Origin: Leifsonia xyli
Lineage (GTDB): Bacteria > Actinomycetota > Actinomycetes > Actinomycetales > Microbacteriaceae
Direction of reading: 5' to 3'
Assembly: GCA_003243275.1 (NCBI GenBank)
Contig: QFQR01000012.1
Span: 1 to 38,090 of the forward strand
DNA length: 38,090 nt
Shown here: in pieces, positions 24,601 to 33,562 of the stretch
How the letters are laid out: each line of letters opens with the position of its first letter
How positions within the stretch are numbered: the first letter of the stretch is position 1
The notes under the pieces: model-generated
What the model was told of the DNA's origin: nothing
The model's database searches: none
What the model saw: the letters and a program-made list of their open reading frames with translations, nothing else
Made by a program: the position numbers and the translations under genes

Positions 24601-25332
24601 ATGGCGGACGGCAGTGCGATAGAATGGACGGACGCGACCTGGAATCCCGTAACGGGATGCACCAAGATCACGGCCGGCTGCGACAACTGCTACGCCTCCC
24701 GCTTTTCCGAGCGCTTCCGCGGCGTGTCCGGTCATCCCTTCGCGAGCGGTTTCGATCTGACTCTTCGACCCGAGCGTCTCGAGCAGCCGCTGGCCTGGCG
24801 CCGGTCCCGCATGATCTTCGTCAACTCGATGAGCGACCTGTTCCACAAGCAGGTGCCGACCGCGTTCGTGGATCAGGTGTTCGATACGATGGAGCGGGCG
24901 GACTGGCACGTGTTTCAGGTGCTGACCAAGCGCTCGTCCCTGATGCGGGACTATCTGCTGCGCCGCTACGCGGAGCGTCCGGTGCCCACGCACATCTGGC
25001 TTGGGGTATCGGTTGAGGAGGCGGCCGCCAAGTCGCGCATCGACCATTTGCGCCAGGCGCCCGCCGCCGTTCGCTTCCTGTCGATCGAACCCTTGATTGG
25101 AGCGGTCGGGGAGATGAACCTCGATGGCATACACTGGGTCATTGCCGGTGGTGAGAGTGGGCCGGGTGCCCGTCCGATGCACATCGACTGGGCGCGTGAG
25201 GTGAGGAACGAGTGCGCCCGCCAGGCGGTCCCGTTCTTCTTCAAGCAGTGGGGTGGCCCTAGACCGAAGTCAGGCGGCCGCGAGCTCGACGGGCGGGAAT
25301 GGAACGAGATGCCGGTGAGCGCCGCCGCTTAG
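24601..25332 (+). CDS. Phage Gp37/Gp68 family (DUF5131) three-Cys-motif protein, 243 aa
   Basis: N terminus IEWTDATWNPVTGCTK is diagnostic for Gp37/Gp68 proteins. The three cysteines are Cys20, Cys27 and Cys30 (C-x6-C-x2-C, ending CDNCYA), a radical-SAM-like cluster motif. Further family segments are FVNSMSDLFHK, FQVLTKRS, WLGVSVE, RFLSIEPLIG, WVIAGGESGPGARP and FFFKQWGG. The protein presumably binds an iron-sulfur cluster; the reaction is unknown. It is divergent from tcmP, its usual genomic partner. Found in phages and islands, consistent with mobile DNA here. Confidence 0.9.
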   Translation: MADGSAIEWTDATWNPVTGCTKITAGCDNCYASRFSERFRGVSGHPFASGFDLTLRPERLEQPLAWRRSRMIFVNSMSDLFHKQVPTAFVDQVFDTMERADWHVFQVLTKRSSLMRDYLLRRYAERPVPTHIWLGVSVEEAAAKSRIDHLRQAPAAVRFLSIEPLIGAVGEMNLDGIHWVIAGGESGPGARPMHIDWAREVRNECARQAVPFFFKQWGGPRPKSGGRELDGREWNEMPVSAAA

Positions 25333-25532
25333 TAGCGACCGTCTTATCCATCGATCTGAATAGGGCAACGTCTAGTTCCCGGACAAAACCCCCACTCCCC
25401 AGCCTCCACTTCAGCGCGTTTCGATTAACCGATTTGCCCCAACGCTAAGCGTATCTGACCGCGCTCTGTCGAGGGGCGGTGATCGCACGAGGCGGACGAC
25501 CGATGTTCTATAAAGGATCGTGCCTCACGTAT

Positions 25533-28500
25533 TCAGGCCACTTCATGGCTCGGCATACCTCCCTCACGCCTCGCGTCGCGGTCGAGAGTCAGCAAGACGA
25601 GAATGGGCATCGCGAGCAGTACGAGCGGATACTGGAGTAGCAGCCCGGCGATGATCGCGATCGCGAGCGGCTGCTGGATGCCCGATCCCTGACCGATGGC
25701 GAGCGCCAGCGGAAGCAGCGTGAGGATCGCCGCCAGCGTCGTCATCGTGATCGGACGCAGCCGGTTGCGGCTCGCCTCGCGCGTCGCCGCGGCGGGTGGC
25801 ATCGTGCGGCAGAGCTCCTCGAACTCGGAGACGTAGAAGATCGCCATCTCGGTGCCGATGCCGATGATCATCGTCATGCCCATGAGCGCGGTGATGTTGA
25901 GGTCCACGCTGGCGATCCACAGGGCGGTGAAGACCGCCGTGGTCGACAGGAGCGAGCAGCCGATGATGATGACGGGCAACCAGAACCGTCGATAGAGGAC
26001 GAGGAGCAGCACCAATTCGGCGACGAGGGCGGCGCCGAACACCTTGATGAGACCGGCGAAGGCGATCTGCTGCTGCTGGTAGAGGCCGCCCAGTTCGTAG
26101 CGGATGCCGGGCGCGAGCACGCCGGGGCGATCGAGCGCCTTGGTCACGTCGCCGACGGCAGCCCCGATTCCGCGACCCTGGATGCGCCCGGTCACGGCGA
26201 CCATCGGCTCCAGGTTCTCGCGGGCGATCTGCGGCTGTCCGACAACCGCCTCGATCGTGGCGACGCGCGAGAGCGGAAAGACATGGCCGTCGGTCGCCCG
26301 GATCGGCATATGCGCGAGACCGGCCTGACTGATCGTCATCGCCTGCGGGAGCCGGACCCGCACGTCGATCGCCTTATCCGGTCGGGCGAGGGTGGTGGCG
26401 ACCGTGCCGCTCAAGGCGGTCGACAGCTGCGCCTCGACATCGGCGGGGGCTACGCCTTCCACGCCGGCGCGGACCGGATCGACGCGGACGTCGAGTGCGT
26501 CGCCGGCCAATTGGACGCCGTCCTTCACCTCGACGACGCCGTCGATCTTCTCGATCAGGGCGGCGACCTTCCTGGCCTGCGCATCGAGCACGGTTGGGTC
26601 GGACGAGTAGAGTTTGACCTCGATCGGCTGCGGAACGGCGGTCAGATCGCCGATGAGATCCTCGATGAGTTGCGCCACCTCGACCTGGACGCCGGGCACC
26701 TTGACCGCGACCTCGTCGGCGACGGCCGCGGCGACCTCCTCGGTCGGCCGGCTGTGGTTCGGCTTCAGTCGGACGAAGTAGTCGCCGTGATAGCTCTGAC
26801 CGAGATCACCGCCGAGGCCGGTGCCGAGCCGTCGCGAGAAGGTGAGCACCTCCGGATTTCCCTGCAGCAGCCGGTCGATCTGGCCGACCTGACGCCCGCT
26901 CTCGTCGAGCGAGGTGCCGGGCGAGGTGTAGTAGTCCATGACGAAGCCGCCTTCGTCGACCTTCGGCATGAAGCCCGTCGGCACCTTGGAATAGCCGATG
27001 TAGCCGATGACCAGCAGCGGCACGAGGATGACGACGAGCAGCCAGGGACGGGCCGACAGGCGGTCCAGCCCCCTGTCGTGGATCATCGCGAGACGCCCCT
27101 CACCGGCGACGCCGGGGTCTCGCCATGTGCGGAAGTCCACCAGCCAACGCACGAGGATCGGCACCACGAAGGCGGTCATCGCCCAAGAGATGGCGAGCGC
27201 GGCTGCCATGGTCACCGACAGCGCCTTCGAGAAGGCACCGGTGACGCCGGTCAGGAAGGACAGCGGGACGAAGACGATCAGCGTCGCGAGGCTCGAACCC
27301 GTCAGCGGCGCCATGAACTCGCGCGCGGCCGGGATGACCGCGGCATTGCCGGCGACCTCGCCGTCCGGCCGCGCCTCGCCAGCGCGCCGCGCAATATGCT
27401 CGACCATGACGATGACGTCATCGATCAGGAGCCCGACCGCGGCGGCAATCCCGCCCAGGGTCATGATGTTGAAGCTCATGCCCAGCATGCTCAGCACCAG
27501 AACCGTCGCGGCGAGCGTCGCGGGCACAACGATGACCGCGACGAGCGTCACACGCCAGCTGCGCAGGAAGAGGAGGAGTACTAGCGCGGCTAGGACGAGG
27601 CCGATCAGCACCGCATCGCGGACACTCGCGACCGACTCGGTCACGAGCTCGCTCTGATCGTACCAATTGACCAGCTTGACCCCGGCCGGCAGCTTCACGC
27701 CCGCCAGCTTCGCCTGCACCTCCTTGGCGATCTGCACGGCATTGCCGTCGGGCTGCTCGTAGATGTTGAACAGGACGGCAGGTTTCCCGTCCTCGACGAT
27801 CCGCTGCCAGACCGGCACGGCGCCGTTCTGGACGGTCGCGACGTCCCGCACCCGCACGACCCCGGCTGGCGCCGCCTTGACCACGATGTCGCCGATCTGC
27901 GCGGCGCTGGCGACGCTGCGGTCGGCAATGACGAGCGAAAGGCGTCCGCGATCCTGGACCTGGCCGACCGCGCTCAGCACGTTCCCGTTGCGGATGGCGG
28001 TCGCCAGATCGGTCATCGCGAGGCCGTAGCTCGCGAGCCGCTGGGGATCGGCGAGCACCTCGATTTCGGCGGTGTCGCCGCCCTGCACGCCAACGCGGGC
28101 AAGCCCCGTGATTGAGGACAGCAGCGGCGTGATCTGGTATCGTGCGAAATCCTGCAGCTGTGCTGGGTCGGCCGTATCCGAAACCAGCGCATAGGAGATG
28201 ATCGGGAAGACGGTCGGGTCCATCCGCCGCACGTTGTATTGGGTGCCGGCAGGCAACGACGGCAGGATGCGGCCGACCGCGGTGTCGACCAGCAGCGTGC
28301 TCGCGATCATGTCGCGGCCCCACCCGAAATCGATCGAGATCTGCGCCGTGCCGCGCGCCGTCTCGGAACGGACGTTGTTGACCCCGGGGATGGCGCGGAT
28401 CGCCTCCTCGACGGGGCGGGTGACGGTCAGCGCAGTCTGATCGGCGGGGCGGCTCCCCGAGTCCAGATCGACCACGACGCGCGGGAACGACACCTGGGGG

Positions 28501-28610
28501 AACAGACCGATCGGCAGCGACAGCGCCGCGACAATCCCTGCGAGCGCCAGCGCCAGGCCGACGAGGACGAACGCGCGCGACTGGGTGCGCAGGAGACGCT
28601 CGAGCATCAT
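25533..28610 (-). CDS. RND efflux pump, second system, 1025 aa
   Basis: Full-length RND inner-membrane transporter with two periplasmic loops and twelve predicted membrane helices. Landmarks: PIGLFPQVSFPRVVVDLDSGSR near the N terminus, NVRSETARGTAQISIDFGWG, TM4 IAAAVGLLIDDVIVMVEHIARR (Asp pair of the proton relay), MPKVDEGGFVMDYYTSPGTS, and the C-terminal RNRLRPITMTTLAAILTLLPLALAIGQGSGIQQPLA. The start ATGATG at 28610 overlaps the adaptor stop (ATGA). It is the last gene of a PepSY-channel-adaptor-pump operon. Substrate could be metal ions or small organics; the regulator-kinase pair transcribed away from it resembles metal-responsive types. Confidence 0.93.
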   Translation of the reverse strand: MMLERLLRTQSRAFVLVGLALALAGIVAALSLPIGLFPQVSFPRVVVDLDSGSRPADQTALTVTRPVEEAIRAIPGVNNVRSETARGTAQISIDFGWGRDMIASTLLVDTAVGRILPSLPAGTQYNVRRMDPTVFPIISYALVSDTADPAQLQDFARYQITPLLSSITGLARVGVQGGDTAEIEVLADPQRLASYGLAMTDLATAIRNGNVLSAVGQVQDRGRLSLVIADRSVASAAQIGDIVVKAAPAGVVRVRDVATVQNGAVPVWQRIVEDGKPAVLFNIYEQPDGNAVQIAKEVQAKLAGVKLPAGVKLVNWYDQSELVTESVASVRDAVLIGLVLAALVLLLFLRSWRVTLVAVIVVPATLAATVLVLSMLGMSFNIMTLGGIAAAVGLLIDDVIVMVEHIARRAGEARPDGEVAGNAAVIPAAREFMAPLTGSSLATLIVFVPLSFLTGVTGAFSKALSVTMAAALAISWAMTAFVVPILVRWLVDFRTWRDPGVAGEGRLAMIHDRGLDRLSARPWLLVVILVPLLVIGYIGYSKVPTGFMPKVDEGGFVMDYYTSPGTSLDESGRQVGQIDRLLQGNPEVLTFSRRLGTGLGGDLGQSYHGDYFVRLKPNHSRPTEEVAAAVADEVAVKVPGVQVEVAQLIEDLIGDLTAVPQPIEVKLYSSDPTVLDAQARKVAALIEKIDGVVEVKDGVQLAGDALDVRVDPVRAGVEGVAPADVEAQLSTALSGTVATTLARPDKAIDVRVRLPQAMTISQAGLAHMPIRATDGHVFPLSRVATIEAVVGQPQIARENLEPMVAVTGRIQGRGIGAAVGDVTKALDRPGVLAPGIRYELGGLYQQQQIAFAGLIKVFGAALVAELVLLLVLYRRFWLPVIIIGCSLLSTTAVFTALWIASVDLNITALMGMTMIIGIGTEMAIFYVSEFEELCRTMPPAAATREASRNRLRPITMTTLAAILTLLPLALAIGQGSGIQQPLAIAIIAGLLLQYPLVLLAMPILVLLTLDRDARREGGMPSHEVA

Positions 28611-29650
28611 CGGCTCCGGACGGCGTCGCCGTCGGCGACCTGATAGGCGCCTGCGACGATCAGCGGGAGGCGTGGTGAGAGGGCGCCGTCGACCACGTCA
28701 CCCGCGTCCGACGAAAGCCGGACGGCGACCGGAACCGCCTTGGCCTTGCCACTCCGGACCTGGAAGATGCGCGGGCTACCACCCGCGGTGACCACCGCCG
28801 CGTGCGGCACGACCCATCCGCCGACCTCGCCGGTGCGGATGTCGACCTGCATCGGCTCGCCCGGCAGGAGCGCTCCCGCGGGAAAGGACAGGTCGACGTC
28901 GACCATCTTGGTCACGGCGTTCAGCGCGCCGTCGACCCGGACGACACGACCCTCGAGCGTGCCGCCCCCGGACAGGCGCCTCAGCGACGCACCTTGGCCG
29001 ACGGTGACGACTCCACGCTGCGAAGGATCGATCCCCACGGTTACGACGATCCCGCCCGACCGCGCGACTGTCAGGATCGTGGCGCCCGCAGCGGTGCGGT
29101 CGCCTTGCGCCACGGCCACGGCGGTGACGACGCCCGCAAACGGCGCCGTGATGGTATGGACCGGCGCCCCGGCGCCCTCTGCCCGCAACGCGGCGAGCGC
29201 CGTGCGGGCGTCTGACACCGCCTTGTCGGCCTGCACCAGCTGATCGGTCGTCGCGAGCTGCTGGGTGAGCAATTGCGCGGTACTGGCGCGTGCCTTCTGC
29301 GCAGCCCCGAGGGCGCTCACCGCCTGCTCATAGGCGCTGCGCGCGGTCGGCGCCGTGACGAAGGTCGCCAGCGGCTGACCCGTCTTCACCGCGCTGCCTG
29401 GAGCGACGAACAGCCGCGTGACCTGGCCCGGTTGCGCCTCGTTGAAGGTGCGGGTGCCGACCTCGGACGGTGCCACGGAACCGTAGGCGGTGACGATCGC
29501 CGGCAACGCACCCTGGCGGGGTGCAACGGTGCCGACGAGGACGCTCGGCGTCGGTGTCGCGCTCGGGTCAGGCGTGGACGACGTGCCGCTGCATGCCGCG
29601 ACAGGCAAGAGGAGAAAGGCGGCCGAAATCCTGAGAAGGCTGGGAGTCAC
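28607..29650 (-). CDS. RND periplasmic adaptor lipoprotein, second system, 347 aa
   Basis: Signal peptide with Cys after LLPVAA (lipobox-like VAAC), then a Ser/Thr/Pro linker. Both lipoyl halves are present: GQVTRLFVAPGSAVKTGQPLA and ITAPFAGVVTAVAVAQGDRTAAG, flanking a helical hairpin (about 108-155). Beta-barrel and C-terminal segments follow (VVTVGIDPSQRGVVTVGQG ... GEPMQVDIRTGEVGGWVVPHAAV). The start is a GTG at 29650 overlapping the stop of the channel gene (GTGA), indicating translational coupling. It bridges the pump at 25533 and the channel at 29647. Confidence 0.92.
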   Translation of the reverse strand: MTPSLLRISAAFLLLPVAACSGTSSTPDPSATPTPSVLVGTVAPRQGALPAIVTAYGSVAPSEVGTRTFNEAQPGQVTRLFVAPGSAVKTGQPLATFVTAPTARSAYEQAVSALGAAQKARASTAQLLTQQLATTDQLVQADKAVSDARTALAALRAEGAGAPVHTITAPFAGVVTAVAVAQGDRTAAGATILTVARSGGIVVTVGIDPSQRGVVTVGQGASLRRLSGGGTLEGRVVRVDGALNAVTKMVDVDLSFPAGALLPGEPMQVDIRTGEVGGWVVPHAAVVTAGGSPRIFQVRSGKAKAVPVAVRLSSDAGDVVDGALSPRLPLIVAGAYQVADGDAVRSR

Positions 29651-31002
29651 CGGACCGTCCCTGCTTGCTCGGGCGGTAGGTCGACCGTCGGCAGGCCGTC
29701 GCCGACCAGCGTCTGAATGGCGATCTGCCGATCGAACAGCGCGAGTTCCAGGGTCATGATCTCCTCTTCCTTGGCGAAGCGGTTGGAGACGAGGTCGACA
29801 TAACCCCGCTCGTCGATGTTCGAGGCGCCGAAGGCCGCCTGCGCCCGGGCCGCCGCGATGCGGGCGGCCGGAAGGTCGCGGCGGGCGGTGACCAACTGCT
29901 CGGCGAGTTGCTCGTATTCCCTCAGCAACGCACCCACCGTGCCGGTCGCGGCCGCGAGCCGCGCCGCGTAGTCGGCGTGAAGCTGCGCGCGCGTCGCACG
30001 CGCGATCGCGACGTTGCCCTGGTTGCGATCGAAGATGGGGAGGCCGATCTGCACGTTCGGGCCGCCGTTGATGACCTTGGCATTGTCGCTGGAGACGGCG
30101 CCACCGAGGATCAAATCGGGGAACTGCGACAGGATCGCCACCCGCAACTGCTCGTCCGCGGCGGCGTAGCCGAGGCGCAGCGCGAGAAGATCAGGCCGAC
30201 GGTCGGGCAGGGTCGGCAGCCCGGAGCGGATGGCGGCGGGATCGAACGACGGCAGGTCGGGGAAGCCAGCGAGCGGCACGACGGCATCGGGCGTCAGGCC
30301 CAGCAGGGCATTCAGCTGGTGACGCTGCGACAACAGCGTCTGGTCGAGCGTGTTGAGCGATGTGCGCGCCGCCTGAAGCGCGACGCGGTCCGGGGCGACG
30401 GTGACGAGCGTCACGGTGCGCGCCTCCAGCGCGCGCTCGAGCTTGCCGTTCCGATCGGCCAGGAGATCGTAGGCGGCGACATAGGTCGGTCGGCTGCGCG
30501 TTCCGATGATGATGTCCGTGGCGATCTGACGCGCCTGTCCGGCGACCTGCCACTCCTGCCAGACGAGATCGGCCGCGACCTGCCCGCTGCTCGCCGTGGC
30601 GGCGCGACGGCGGGCGCGATAGGTGATGAGGCTCTTGATGTCCTGCGCCAGCCCCAGATTCCAGGCTGGGACGGTGCCGGCGCCCGAGAGCAGGGGCAGG
30701 AAGGCGCCGGACAGCGATGGATTGGCGAGGATCGCGGCCTGGGTCGCCTGGCCTTCCGCGATCCCGCGCTTCAGGCGCGCGGCCCGCAGGTCGGGATTGT
30801 TCGCCAGGGCGAGCGTCACGACGTCGCTGACGGTGAGGGACGTTCCCTGCGGTGAAGCGGCGGGCGCGTGGTCGAGCGCCGCAACAGAGGGCGCCAGCGG
30901 TGCCTCCCGCGCCAGCGGGAGCGCGCTGTAATGCGCGCATCCCGCCAGCGATGTTGCGAGCACAAGAGGCAGAACGCCCCGGATCGTCCTCTTCAATGTC
31001 AT
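29647..31002 (-). CDS. TolC-family outer-membrane efflux lipoprotein, second system, 451 aa
   Basis: Lipoprotein signal MTLKRTIRGVLPLVLATSLAGC with a good lipobox (LAGC at residues 19-22). Outer-membrane efflux segments: LTVSDVVTLALANNPDLRAARL, LGLTPDAVVPLAGFPDLP, LPDRRPDLLALRLGYAAADEQLRVAI and a C-terminal helical stretch ending in RQIAIQTLVGDGLP. AGGAGG lies about 12 nt before the ATG at 31002. Provides the outer-membrane exit for the second RND system; first of the three pump genes, after a 59-bp gap from the PepSY gene. Confidence 0.92.
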   Translation of the reverse strand: MTLKRTIRGVLPLVLATSLAGCAHYSALPLAREAPLAPSVAALDHAPAASPQGTSLTVSDVVTLALANNPDLRAARLKRGIAEGQATQAAILANPSLSGAFLPLLSGAGTVPAWNLGLAQDIKSLITYRARRRAATASSGQVAADLVWQEWQVAGQARQIATDIIIGTRSRPTYVAAYDLLADRNGKLERALEARTVTLVTVAPDRVALQAARTSLNTLDQTLLSQRHQLNALLGLTPDAVVPLAGFPDLPSFDPAAIRSGLPTLPDRRPDLLALRLGYAAADEQLRVAILSQFPDLILGGAVSSDNAKVINGGPNVQIGLPIFDRNQGNVAIARATRAQLHADYAARLAAATGTVGALLREYEQLAEQLVTARRDLPAARIAAARAQAAFGASNIDERGYVDLVSNRFAKEEEIMTLELALFDRQIAIQTLVGDGLPTVDLPPEQAGTVR

Positions 31003-31061
31003 GTCTGCGTCACGCCTCCTGGCCGGCGACGGTGGTCACCGCGCCGGCCGGTCGATGTCGA

Positions 31062-31376
31062 TCAATCCGGGTTTCTGCCCTCGGCGACATTCTCGAGGAT
31101 GGCTCCGCTGCGTGCGTCGACACCGACCTCATAAGGCTTGCCGTGGCTGGTGATGTCGAACGAGTAGCGCAGGCCACTGCCGCCCTTCTCCTTTTCCAGC
31201 TCCTGATCGGTGATCGTGCCGGGGCGAGCCCTGAGCGCGGTCTGCCGAGCCGCAGCCAGCGAGATCTTCGCCTGAGCGGCAAATTGGCCACCCTTCAGTT
31301 TTGCCGGGGCCGCCGCGGCGGTGCCGCTCATGGCGGCTGCGGCCAGCAGGCCGAGCATCAAACGCGCATCACGCAT
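31062..31376 (-). CDS. Periplasmic PepSY-domain protein, 104 aa
   Basis: Signal peptide (MLGLLAAAAMSGTAAAAPA, cleavage after AAA) followed by a single PepSY domain: KISLAAARQTALRARPGTITDQELEKEKGG and YSFDITSHGKPYEVGVDARSGAILENV. Such small exported PepSY proteins are common beside metal-responsive two-component systems and efflux pumps, where they may modulate sensing; that role is inferred. GAGGAG 8 nt upstream supports ATG 31376; a GTG three codons earlier is unlikely. It leads the second RND operon. Confidence 0.88.
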   Translation of the reverse strand: MRDARLMLGLLAAAAMSGTAAAAPAKLKGGQFAAQAKISLAAARQTALRARPGTITDQELEKEKGGSGLRYSFDITSHGKPYEVGVDARSGAILENVAEGRNPD

Positions 31377-31503
31377 GTCACGCACTCCTCAGGGGCGGTG
31401 TTGCCCGAGCGAGGTCTTACGGCCGGCCGCCTGGGTGGGATGTGAGGGGAACATTGATTATGGCCAACTTGCCGTCCGCGGAACGACAGGCGATGGTCGG
31501 CTC
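31377..31503. promoter_or_regulatory. Divergent control region between PepSY/RND operon and regulator-kinase pair
   Basis: 127 bp between the PepSY start (minus) and the regulator start (plus). It must hold both promoters and presumably the regulator's binding site. The only symmetric element I see is CGGCCGGCCG (31421-31430). No clear metal-box direct repeats are evident. It also holds a short leader ORF (31460-31507). Confidence 0.4.
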
Positions 31504-31507
31504 GTGA
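31460..31507 (+). CDS. Possible 15-aa leader peptide coupled to the response regulator
   Basis: ATG at 31460, preceded by GAGGGGA at 9-nt spacing, encodes MANLPSAERQAMVGS and stops at TGA 31505-31507. The stop overlaps the GTG start of the response regulator (GTGA). The regulator's GTG has no good ribosome binding site of its own, so translation of this mini-ORF could feed it. Confidence 0.35.
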   Translation: MANLPSAERQAMVGS

Positions 31508-32178
31508 AACTCCTGCTGCTCGAAGACGACGCCGCGACCTGCGAGCATCTTGAGCGTGTCCTTCGAAGCGCCGGACATGTCGTGGATGCGTGCAGGACCG
31601 GGCAGGATGCGATCTTCCTTGCGTCGTCGGGCGAGTATGCCGTGCTCATCCTCGATCGGATGGTGCCGGGGATCGCGGGCCTGCCCGCGCTGAAGGCCCT
31701 GCGCGCGGCGGGCGTTCGCACCCCGGCGCTGTTCCTCACCGCGATGAACGGGGTGGAGGACCGCGTGGAAGGACTCGAGGCGGGAGCGGACGACTATCTG
31801 GCGAAGCCGTTCGCGGCGACCGAGCTGCTCGCCCGCGTCAACGCGCTGGCAAGACGCCCGCCGATCACGGACGTCGCAACCACGCTGGTGGTCGACGATC
31901 TCGTTCTCGACCGCATCCGGCGCAGCGTCACGCGGGCGGGCCAGCGGGTCGAACTCCAGGCACAGGAACTGAAGCTGCTGGAATATCTGATGCTCCACGC
32001 GGGCGAGGTGGTGACGCGGACGATGCTCCTCGAGAACGTCTGGTCGTTCCACTTCGACCCCAAGACCAACGTGATCGAAAGCCACATGAGTCGCCTGCGC
32101 GCCAAGGTCGACCGCGGCTTCGGACGCGAGTTGATCCAGACCGTTCGCGGCGCGGGCTACCGGATCGATGCGAGCTAG
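31504..32178 (+). CDS. OmpR/PhoB-family response regulator of the second RND system, 224 aa
   Basis: Receiver with LEDD (7-9), phospho-acceptor Asp51 (ILDRMVPGIAG) and Lys101 (ADDYLAKPF); winged-helix domain with LQAQELKLLEYLMLHAG, TNVIESHMSRLRAKVD and IQTVRGAGYRID. The start is taken as GTG 31504 because the receiver begins there (VKLLLLEDD); longer versions add non-homologous sequence. It overlaps the kinase start by 11 nt and diverges from the PepSY-RND operon it probably controls. Confidence 0.92.
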   Translation: MKLLLLEDDAATCEHLERVLRSAGHVVDACRTGQDAIFLASSGEYAVLILDRMVPGIAGLPALKALRAAGVRTPALFLTAMNGVEDRVEGLEAGADDYLAKPFAATELLARVNALARRPPITDVATTLVVDDLVLDRIRRSVTRAGQRVELQAQELKLLEYLMLHAGEVVTRTMLLENVWSFHFDPKTNVIESHMSRLRAKVDRGFGRELIQTVRGAGYRIDAS

Positions 32179-33562
32179 GTCGTGGTGGCCGGCCGCTCTC
32201 GGGAGCGCGGCGTTCAGGTTCGCGCTCATGCTGGCGGTGGTCGTCGCGTTCGGCGCGGGCGCGCTGCTGCTGACGGTCGAGCGACAGGTCGGGCATTACG
32301 CGCAGGAGGCGAGCGACGGCATGCTGCGTGCCGAAGCGTCGGTGCTCGCCGGTGAATATGCGGAGTTGGGCCTCTCGGGTCTGACCGATGCGATCGCTCG
32401 CCATCGCGGCACCGACGTGGACCCGCCCTACCGCTATCTTCTCGTCGATGCGGCCGGGCGGCGTCTCTCCGGCGACCTTCCGTCGAACGCGGCGCGCGTC
32501 GGAGGCGGCACGATCACCGTGCCGGAGGATCATGACGGCAACCGACGCCTGGAGCGGCTGACGATCAGAGGGACGCGGCTGCCCGATGGCATGATTCTCG
32601 TCGTCGCGACCGACAGCTTCGACGTGCAGCAGCTGCGGCAGCGGCTTGGTCGCTTCACGCTCTGGAGCGGCGTCGCGATCGCCACCTTCGCCCTTCTCGG
32701 AGGTTATCTGGTCGGCCGCGTCTTCCTCCGGCGGTTGGCGAGGGTCAATCACGCGATCGACCGTATCGTGGAAGGTGACCGAAATGAGCGGCTGCCGATG
32801 ATCGGCTTCGGGCCCGAGTTCGACGATCTTGCCCGAAACCTCAATCGAATGCTCGAGCGCAATGCCGCGGCGATGGAGGCGCTGCGGCAGGTTTCGACCG
32901 ACATCGCGCACGACCTGCGCACCCCGCTGACGCGTCTTCACCAGCACCTCGAGCGGATGCAGGCCTCTGGCGTGGGCGACGCGGGGAGTGTCAGCGAGGC
33001 GCTGGAGCAGACGAACGGGCTGCTGACGACGTTCACGGCGCTGCTCCGTATCGGCTCCGTCGAAGGCGGGGTCGGCCGACGTAGGTTCGCTCCCGTCGAC
33101 CTGTCGGAGCTGCTCGACCGAATCCACACGGCCTACGGCCCGGTCGTGGAGGATGCAGGCCAGAGCCTCGTCGCGGATCATGCGGAGGGTGTCGTCATCC
33201 TCGGCGACCCGGAACTCCTCGCCCAGCTGTTCATAAACCTCGTCGAGAACGCCATGGTTCACACGCCGACCGGCACCCGCATCGTCTCGCGGCTGCGCAT
33301 CGTCGGGGGCGAAGCCGTTGCCGAGGTTTGCGACAGCGGGCCCGGCATTCCCATCGAGGACCGGGAGAAGGTGTTCCGCCGCTTCTATCGTCGCGACGAG
33401 AGCCGCAGCACCGAGGGCGCGGGGCTCGGGCTGGCCCTGGTGGCGGCGGTGGCGTCGTTGCATCAGGCGCGCTTCGGCATTCCCGACAGCGAGCAGGGGC
33501 TATGCGTCCGCGTCGCCTTCCCGTTGCTGTCCGGTCGAGATCACGTCACCGGCGCACCGTAG
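32168..33562 (+). CDS. Membrane sensor histidine kinase of the second RND system, 464 aa
   Basis: TM1 about 16-37 and TM2 about 165-187 bracket a periplasmic sensor of about 125 residues (with YRYLLVDAAGRRLSGDLP). HAMP follows (RRLARVNHAIDRIVEGDRNERLP), then H-box STDIAHDLRTPLTR (His248), N-box NLVENAMVHTP, G1 DSGPGIP and G2 GAGLGLAL. The ATG at 32168 lies inside the regulator's last codons. Its final 22 nt overlap the end of the convergent methyltransferase gene. Likely senses the substrate of the second RND system. Confidence 0.92.
   Translation: MRARSWWPAALGSAAFRFALMLAVVVAFGAGALLLTVERQVGHYAQEASDGMLRAEASVLAGEYAELGLSGLTDAIARHRGTDVDPPYRYLLVDAAGRRLSGDLPSNAARVGGGTITVPEDHDGNRRLERLTIRGTRLPDGMILVVATDSFDVQQLRQRLGRFTLWSGVAIATFALLGGYLVGRVFLRRLARVNHAIDRIVEGDRNERLPMIGFGPEFDDLARNLNRMLERNAAAMEALRQVSTDIAHDLRTPLTRLHQHLERMQASGVGDAGSVSEALEQTNGLLTTFTALLRIGSVEGGVGRRRFAPVDLSELLDRIHTAYGPVVEDAGQSLVADHAEGVVILGDPELLAQLFINLVENAMVHTPTGTRIVSRLRIVGGEAVAEVCDSGPGIPIEDREKVFRRFYRRDESRSTEGAGLGLALVAAVASLHQARFGIPDSEQGLCVRVAFPLLSGRDHVTGAP

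Noticed and set aside
31321..31503. 61-residue N-terminal extension of the response regulator frame
   Set aside because: Receiver domains begin at the VKLLLLEDD segment; the upstream part overlaps the PepSY gene and has no similarity to the family.
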